A DNA stretch of 64,000 nucleotides, taken from Actinomycetales bacterium. Lineage in GTDB: Bacteria > Actinomycetota > Actinomycetes > Mycobacteriales > Micromonosporaceae. Shown in pieces: positions 59,206-64,000 of this stretch (position 1 is the first letter of the stretch; the number at the start of each line of letters is the position of its first letter). Below the pieces are notes generated by a model. It saw nothing but the letters and a program-made list of their open reading frames with translations. It was not told the DNA's origin and did no database searches. The stretch covers positions 62,001-126,000 of the forward strand of contig PKFB01000033.1 in assembly GCA_002919305.1 (NCBI GenBank), read 5' to 3'. Position numbers and translations under genes: made by a program.

Positions 59206-59355
59206 ATGCGCCAGGACAACTATCCCCATCCCGTATCAGAACCGGCCGCCGCTGGGCTGCCCGACTACGCCGCCGACGACTCCACCACCTGTGACGATGT
59301 GCGCCTCGGGCGGGAAACCGACGGTCAGGGCTCGGCGGGTCCGTTCCGCGAGTGA
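59206..59355 (+). CDS. Possible small acidic protein (49 residues)
   Basis: In a 569-base gap (58915-59483) the frame from ATG 59206 reads MRQDNYPHPVSEPAAAGLPD, then a run rich in aspartate, and ends at a TGA at 59353. GC at third codon positions is high, as expected for a real gene here. It vaguely resembles acidic actinobacterial proteins beginning 'PVSEP...GLPD...DDST..DDV', but it is short, lacks a clear ribosome-binding site and may be a truncated copy. The rest of the gap shows no gene. Confidence 0.4.
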   Translation: MRQDNYPHPVSEPAAAGLPDYAADDSTTCDDVRLGRETDGQGSAGPFRE

Positions 59356-59483
59356 CCCACCCGGGCCGGGCCGACACCGTCCAGGCGGCCACACCGGGAG
59401 CCCGGTGAGGGATCAGAAAACGGGGAAGGAAAAGCGGAGGAAGACGGGAAAGCCCTGCGGGGGGCGACGATGAGGAGGGCCGG

Positions 59484-60782
59484 ATGCCTGTGGATCAGAC
59501 GCTTCGATTGCTGCGAGAAGGCTACGGCTGGCTTCCCAACCAACGACGTCGCACCGGCCGGGACGTCGTCCACCTACGGGTGCTGGGGCGCCGGGCGGTG
59601 AGCCTGTGCGGACCGGAGGCAGCACGTTTCTTCTATGACGAGCAGCATGTCCGGCGGCACGGTGTTATTCCTGAACTGGTCCGCAGCACCCTGTTCGGTC
59701 ATGACGCCGTCCACACCCTCGACGGGCCGGCACACCGGATACGGAAACACATGCTGCTGTCGCTTCTGACCGGCCCGGGCGTACCCGAACTGGTAGACCG
59801 GGCGGCCGCTGCCTGGGACGCCGCGATTCAGTCCTGGAGCGACCTTGGCATGATCGTCCTCTTCGATGAAGCGAGCCGGGTCCTCACCAGTGCGGTCTGC
59901 GAGTGGGCGGGGATACCCCTGGAGGATGAGGAGGAGACCTCCGCCGTCGCCGCTGACCTGCGGGCCATGGTGGACGGCTTCGCCACCTTGGGGCCACGGC
60001 ACTGGCGAGCTCGACGCGCCCGCGCCCGTCGGGAGGCGTGGCTGATCCGCCTGATCGAGGATGTGCGGGCCGAGCGGCGGGTGGTGCCCGCCGGCTCGGT
60101 GCTGGAGGTGATTGCCTGGCACCGCGAAGGGGGCGGGCAACTACTCCCTGCGCGGGTCGCCGCCGTAGAGGTGCTCAACGTGCTCCGACCGACGGTCGCG
60201 GTCAGTTGGTTCATCGTGTTCGCCGCCCACGCGCTGCACCGCTGGCCCGCGTACCGAAACCGACTGCGGGAAGGCGACCCCGTGTTTATCGAAGCCTTCA
60301 CTCATGAAGTGCGTCGCTTCTACCCGTTCGCTCCCTTTGTAGGGGGACGGGCGGTGAAGGAGCTGTCATGGTGGGCGGAGCGTATCCCCGCCGGCGCCCT
60401 GATCCTGCTGGACTTGTACGGCCAAAACCACGACGCCCGGGTGTGGCCGCACCCCTACCGATTCGACCCCGACCGGTTTATCGGCCGGCGGATCGGCGCG
60501 TACGACCTGATCCCACAAGGCGGCGGTGACCCAGCCACCGGCCACCGTTGCCCAGGGGAGGAGATCACCGTCGCGCTGCTGAACACCCTGGTGCCGCGGT
60601 TGGCGTGGCTGGAGTACGAGGTGCCGGAGCAGGATCTGACGATTCCCCTCAACCGGATCCCCACCCGCCCACGTAGCGGGTTCATCATCGCTGGGGTCCG
60701 CCCGGCCCAGCGAGCGGACACCGGTGAAGCGGTGACGGGCGTGCCAACGGCCATCGGCGGGAAACCGCCGTCGTCGGCTTAG
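59484..60782 (+). CDS. CYP152-type cytochrome P450 (fatty-acid peroxygenase)
   Basis: 432 residues from ATG 59484, with GAGGAGG upstream. The family-specific haem region is GGGDPATGHRCPGEE, with the thiolate Cys356. The I-helix reads NVLRPTVAVSWFIVFAAHALH, with Arg235-Pro236 in place of the usual acid-threonine pair. That Arg-Pro is the hallmark of CYP152 enzymes such as P450-BS-beta, which use hydrogen peroxide to hydroxylate or decarboxylate fatty acids, with the fatty-acid carboxylate bound by the arginine. No ferredoxin gene is nearby, consistent with peroxide use. Substrate and product are inferred from the family. Confidence 0.9.
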   Translation: MPVDQTLRLLREGYGWLPNQRRRTGRDVVHLRVLGRRAVSLCGPEAARFFYDEQHVRRHGVIPELVRSTLFGHDAVHTLDGPAHRIRKHMLLSLLTGPGVPELVDRAAAAWDAAIQSWSDLGMIVLFDEASRVLTSAVCEWAGIPLEDEEETSAVAADLRAMVDGFATLGPRHWRARRARARREAWLIRLIEDVRAERRVVPAGSVLEVIAWHREGGGQLLPARVAAVEVLNVLRPTVAVSWFIVFAAHALHRWPAYRNRLREGDPVFIEAFTHEVRRFYPFAPFVGGRAVKELSWWAERIPAGALILLDLYGQNHDARVWPHPYRFDPDRFIGRRIGAYDLIPQGGGDPATGHRCPGEEITVALLNTLVPRLAWLEYEVPEQDLTIPLNRIPTRPRSGFIIAGVRPAQRADTGEAVTGVPTAIGGKPPSSA

Positions 60783-61054
60783 CCGAGATCCGCGTCGACG
60801 CTCGGGACGGACAGGCCAGCCGCGCGCAGCGCGTCGGTCCGCTCGTCGAGCGTGGCTCGTTCCCGGCGCAGCAGGGTGGCGTACTCGGCGATGTCAGCCG
60901 GATTCGGGGTCGGGCCTAAACGTTCGATGAAGCCCGCGAGCTGCTCCGCCGCGGCGACGTGCGCCCGGGCGGCCCGCAGGGCCTGGGTCAGTTCTTTGGG
61001 CATCCCCTCTTTAGTCATCCCTCGTCGGGCGGTCGGTCCTCGACGGCCGCTCAT
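60779..61054 (-). CDS. Small helical protein, unknown function
   Basis: 91 residues from ATG 61054, with GGGAGGAC upstream. After a basic head, the rest (KELTQALRAARAHVAAAEQLAGFIERLG, then TLLRRERATLDERTDALRAAGL) looks like a helical or coiled-coil protein. No motif is recognised. Its stop overlaps the end of the convergent P450 gene by four bases. Confidence 0.5.
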   Translation of the reverse strand: MSGRRGPTARRGMTKEGMPKELTQALRAARAHVAAAEQLAGFIERLGPTPNPADIAEYATLLRRERATLDERTDALRAAGLSVPSVDADLG

Positions 61055-61452
61055 CTGTCCTCCCACGCTCAGACGGTGCCGGATACGTAATCGGCTACCC
61101 GATCCGTGGGCCGCCCATGCCGCCTCCAGGGAGCGCACCCGTTCTGAATACGCCGGTTCTGACAAGGCGCTGATGTGAAGCCTTGAGCCCGCATGAAGAG
61201 GCCGGCCTTTAAAGATTCGAGCCGCTGTGTCTCCCCAGATGGCTCGTTAACCTTCTCAACGAATCGGCAATAGTCGATATCTGAAAGAGCATCCGGTTTT
61301 TCTTGCACGCGTCAGGGCGCTTTGGGATCCTGACTTCCACACCCTGTCGAGCGGGCGGAGAGCGTACGCCTGAAACGACGGGGACCAAACCACACAGTGA
61401 TGGGCCGACGGCGCCGAGCCCTTGGGATCCGGAAAAGGAGATCGGGAATCCC
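61055..61452. other. Intergenic region upstream of the SGNH esterase
   Basis: No gene that I can support, apart from in-frame extensions without family-like sequence. It should contain the promoter of the secreted esterase. I see no GAAA..TTTC or CebR-type palindrome here. Confidence 0.45.
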
Positions 61453-62505
61453 ATGGTGAGGAAAACGTCGCCGCTGGCGGCCGTAATGACAGGTGTCCTC
61501 CTGATCGCTGCCATGGTGTTCACGTTCGGGAACGCCCAGGCACAATCCAACGGCGGGGTGCGGATCATGCCGCTCGGTGACTCGATCACCGATGGCTTCA
61601 ACATCCCCGGCGGTTACCGGATCGGCCTGTGGCAGCGGTTGGTCGCCGACGGCTACCGGATCGACTTCACCGGCACCCAGTCCAATGGACCGGCCAGCCT
61701 GGGTGACCGTGACCACGAGGGCCACTCCGGTTGGCGGATCGACCAGATCGACGCCAATATCGTGAACTGGCTGCTCACCCAGACGCCGCGTACCGTGCTG
61801 CTGCACATCGGCACCAACGACATGATCCAGAACCCCACGAACGCGGCGGGTCGACTGGCCACTTTGATCAACCGCATCACCTCGACGGCGCCCCGGGCGG
61901 AGGTGTTCGTGGCGACGATCATCCCGTTGCCGATGCTTGACTCCACGGTCCGGGCGTTCAACGCGGCGATTCCGGACATCGTCCGAGCCGCTGGTCCGCG
62001 GGTGCACCTGGTCGACATGTACAACGCGTTGACGAGCGCGGACCTGGCCGACGGGGTTCACCCCAACGCCACCGGCTACGACAAGATGGCCGCCGCCTGG
62101 TACAACGCCCTCAAGTCGGTACCGGGCAGCCTGGAAGGGGACATCTCACCGACCCTGTCCGACATTCCGTCGTCGCTGCCGTCCTCCGTCAGTCCACCGG
62201 CATCTGTCTGCACCGCGACCTATCGGGTGATTAACTCCTGGGGCGACGGATTCCAGGCCGAGGTGCGGGTGGAGAACACCAGAACCACCACCCTCAACGG
62301 CTGGACTGTCCGGATGACGTTGCCTGCTGGGCAGAGCATCTCCAGTCTCTGGAACGGAGTGGCCAGCGGCAGTAGCGGAACGATCAATGTCCGGAACGCG
62401 CCGTATAACGGCATACTCGAGCCGAACACATCGACCACGTTCGGGTACGTCGCCAGCGGGAACAGCGTCAGCGTGCCCAGCATCATCAGCTGCTCCAGCC
62501 CGTAA
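61453..62505 (+). CDS. Secreted SGNH/GDSL esterase (CE3-like) with C-terminal CBM2
   Basis: 350 residues from ATG 61453, with AAGGAG upstream. A signal peptide (about 1-31, ending NAQAQ) is followed by the SGNH domain: block I IMPLGDSITDGF (catalytic serine), block III HIGTNDMIQ and block V DGVHPNATGY (aspartate and histidine). Such GDSL domains in CE3 enzymes deacetylate xylan. After a serine/proline linker comes a cellulose-binding family 2-like module (CTATYRVINSWGDGFQAEVRVEN, NGWTVRMTLPAGQSI), ending with a cysteine pair. It complements the CE1-CBM2 esterase at 23.7 kb. Confidence 0.92.
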   Translation: MVRKTSPLAAVMTGVLLIAAMVFTFGNAQAQSNGGVRIMPLGDSITDGFNIPGGYRIGLWQRLVADGYRIDFTGTQSNGPASLGDRDHEGHSGWRIDQIDANIVNWLLTQTPRTVLLHIGTNDMIQNPTNAAGRLATLINRITSTAPRAEVFVATIIPLPMLDSTVRAFNAAIPDIVRAAGPRVHLVDMYNALTSADLADGVHPNATGYDKMAAAWYNALKSVPGSLEGDISPTLSDIPSSLPSSVSPPASVCTATYRVINSWGDGFQAEVRVENTRTTTLNGWTVRMTLPAGQSISSLWNGVASGSSGTINVRNAPYNGILEPNTSTTFGYVASGNSVSVPSIISCSSP

Positions 62506-62580
62506 ATAACGGGCTCACGGTGTCGGCCATGACCCCTCAAGGGCCGGGAGCCGCTGTTTTAAGCGCCAGTGGAAGACAGA

Positions 62581-62627
62581 GAAAACCAGAGAAAGACGCG
62601 CGGCGTCCCTGCGGCGGCATGGTTTTC
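62581..62627. other. Inverted repeat after the SGNH esterase gene
   Basis: GAAAACCA (62581-62588) and TGGTTTTC (62620-62627) could pair over eight bases around a 31-base loop. It lies 76 bases after the esterase stop and might contribute to transcript ending, but the loop is long. Confidence 0.35.
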
Positions 62628-62771
62628 AGGCCAGGCCCTGGGTGTCGTCTTATGTCGGTTTCTCGCTGGTGCGGGTTCGAAGGCTCCGTGGCGGGGTACC
62701 GCCGAAGCAGGAGACGGGAGGTCCCTGACGGGTGAGTGGAGCAGAGCAACCAGGCGGCGAGAGGACACGAC

Positions 62772-63911
62772 ATGCGTGCCGTCGTATGGAAAGGGCCACG
62801 AAGGGTCGCCGTACAAGAGTGCCCGGACCCGAAGCTGGAGGAACCCACTGACGCGATCATCCGGGTCACCGCGACCGCGATCTGCGGCAGTGATCTGCAC
62901 CTGTACGACCACGGCGCCACCATGGGGATGAAGCCCGGGGACATCCTCGGTCACGAGGCGATGGGTGAGGTCGTCGAGGTCGGGGCCGAGGTGACCGGGT
63001 TACGCCCGGGGGATCGGGTCGTGGTGCCGTTCAACATCTCCTGTGGCCACTGCTATATGTGCCAGCGGCAGCTGTACAGCCAGTGCGAGACCACCCAGAA
63101 CCTCAAAGGGCGTAAGGGCGCCTCACTGTTCGGCTACACCCACCTGTACGGTGGGGTGCCTGGAGGGCAGGCGGAGTACTTGCGGGTGCCGCAAGCCCAA
63201 TTCGGGCCGATCCGCCTAGAGCAGAGCGATCCGGAAGCGGCGCTGCTGCTCTCCGACGTGCTACCCACCGCCTGGCAGGCGGTGGAGTACGCGGCGATAC
63301 CGCCCGAGGGGACCCTGGTGGTGTACGGGCTGGGGCCGGTGGGGCAGATGTGCGTGACCATGGCCCTGTTCCGAGGCGCGAGTCGTGTGATCGGTGTGGA
63401 TCGGGTACCTGAGCGGCTGGCGATGGCGCGTTGGTTCGGCGCTGACGTCGTGGACTACTCGCGGGTGTCCGATGTCACCGAGGTGGTGCGGGACCTCACC
63501 GATGGACGCGGCGCGGACTCGGTGATCGACGCGGTGGGCATGGACGCCGATGGTTCCTTCGCCGGCAAACTTCTGCAGACCCTGAAGGTGCAGCCGGACC
63601 GTTTTGTCGCATTGCATCAGGCGTTGGCATCGGTACGCCGCGGCGGCACCGTCTCCGTGATCGGGGTGTACGCGGCGTGGATGCTGTCGTTCCCGATCGG
63701 GGATCTGTTCGACAAGCAGATCGGGCTGCGGTGGGGGCAGGCCAATGTTCGACGGTGGTCCGATGAGCTGCTGAGCTTGCTCCGGAACGGAGACCCGCTC
63801 CGCGCCGGAGATCTGATCACCCACCACGGCTCGCTGGAGGACGCCCCGTCGCTGTACCAGTGTTTCCGGGACAAGCGTGACGGCATCGTGAAAGCAGTCA
63901 TGCAGCCTTAA
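62772..63911 (+). CDS. Zinc-dependent alcohol dehydrogenase
   Basis: 379 residues from ATG 62772, with GAGAGGAC upstream; the frame extends 12 codons further. Medium-chain dehydrogenase motifs are clear: the catalytic-zinc region ICGSDLHLYDH and GHEAMGEVVEVG, the structural-zinc cysteines in CGHCYMCQRQLYSQCETTQ, and the Rossmann glycines VVYGLGPVGQMCVTMALFRGA. The sequence resembles formaldehyde/alcohol dehydrogenases of the actinobacterial type that use NAD. The substrate is unknown. It stands alone at the right edge; the remaining 89 bases hold nothing. Confidence 0.92.
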   Translation: MRAVVWKGPRRVAVQECPDPKLEEPTDAIIRVTATAICGSDLHLYDHGATMGMKPGDILGHEAMGEVVEVGAEVTGLRPGDRVVVPFNISCGHCYMCQRQLYSQCETTQNLKGRKGASLFGYTHLYGGVPGGQAEYLRVPQAQFGPIRLEQSDPEAALLLSDVLPTAWQAVEYAAIPPEGTLVVYGLGPVGQMCVTMALFRGASRVIGVDRVPERLAMARWFGADVVDYSRVSDVTEVVRDLTDGRGADSVIDAVGMDADGSFAGKLLQTLKVQPDRFVALHQALASVRRGGTVSVIGVYAAWMLSFPIGDLFDKQIGLRWGQANVRRWSDELLSLLRNGDPLRAGDLITHHGSLEDAPSLYQCFRDKRDGIVKAVMQP

Positions 63912-64000
63912 GGCCGGGGTCATTGGGTACGCGGCTTAAAACCTGACCGCCGGTGGAGAAAGACGCGTAGACACCTGAACGAGCCTTCGCCTCACCCGGC

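Noticed and set aside
1-64000. CRISPR arrays, tRNA or rRNA genes, insertion sequences, prophage
   Set aside because: I looked for regular spaced repeats, cloverleaf-type sequences, transposase motifs and phage genes and saw none.

Overview
The window reads as chromosome of a high-GC actinobacterium. It is rich in G/C-ending codons, has many GTG starts, MarR/LacI/SARP-type regulators, DUF5999 and DUF5988 proteins, and secreted esterases that end in family 2 cellulose-binding modules (CBM2). The CBM2 enzymes and a LacI-controlled sugar operon suggest a plant-polymer degrader, perhaps a thermophilic Streptosporangiales- or Thermobifida-like genus. The species cannot be named from sequence alone. 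I see no rRNA, tRNA, insertion sequence, prophage or CRISPR array.

Layout. 1-14 kb is housekeeping and regulation: the start of a hemolysin III-like membrane protein, a glycine riboswitch in front of gcvP, pabB, a membrane-anchored solute-binding/VWA protein, two MarR regulators with clear palindromic operators (one heading an MFS efflux gene), an inositol-monophosphatase-like enzyme and peptide deformylase. 14.2-21.7 kb is the most unusual region. It holds a peptide (RiPP-like) locus with a 77-residue precursor carrying 12 cysteines in a defensin-like (CS-alpha-beta) spacing, a PqqD-like recognition protein, an asparagine-synthetase-like protein, a lasso-B2-like protein without its catalytic residues, a MauE-thioredoxin fusion, an S9 peptidase and a convergent ABC exporter. 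22-30.7 kb holds a NodB-type deacetylase lipoprotein, a CE1 esterase with CBM2, a LacI regulator, RNase Z, and what looks like an AfsR-type regulator in two separate pieces. 30.5-39 kb is a sugar uptake and hydrolysis locus: a six-hairpin glycosidase, a solute-binding protein and two permeases, divergent from a LacI regulator and a cytoplasmic GH5-like enzyme, with AACCGGTT-type operators between them.

39-44 kb holds a signalling cluster (LuxR-type response regulator, RsbW-like ATPase, PAS kinase, receiver-only regulator) and small actinobacterial proteins. 44-56 kb has Hsp20, an MMPL transporter, a hemerythrin-like protein, aldehyde dehydrogenase with an SDR, a carbamoyltransferase with a family 2 glycosyltransferase, and a molybdopterin oxidoreductase that lacks the usual iron-sulfur cysteines. 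56-64 kb holds small membrane and SRPBCC proteins, a CYP152-type P450 peroxygenase, a second CBM2 esterase (SGNH fold) and a zinc alcohol dehydrogenase.

How the parts work together. In the peptide locus the PqqD-like protein would bind the leader, the AsnB-like and B2-like proteins may act as divergent or scaffold versions of lasso-peptide enzymes, the MauE-thioredoxin fusion would make disulfides, the S9 peptidase may trim the product and the ABC protein would export it. In the sugar locus the imported oligosaccharide would be cut inside the cell by the GH5-like and six-hairpin enzymes under LacI control. All functions are inferred from motifs and context; no database search was run.
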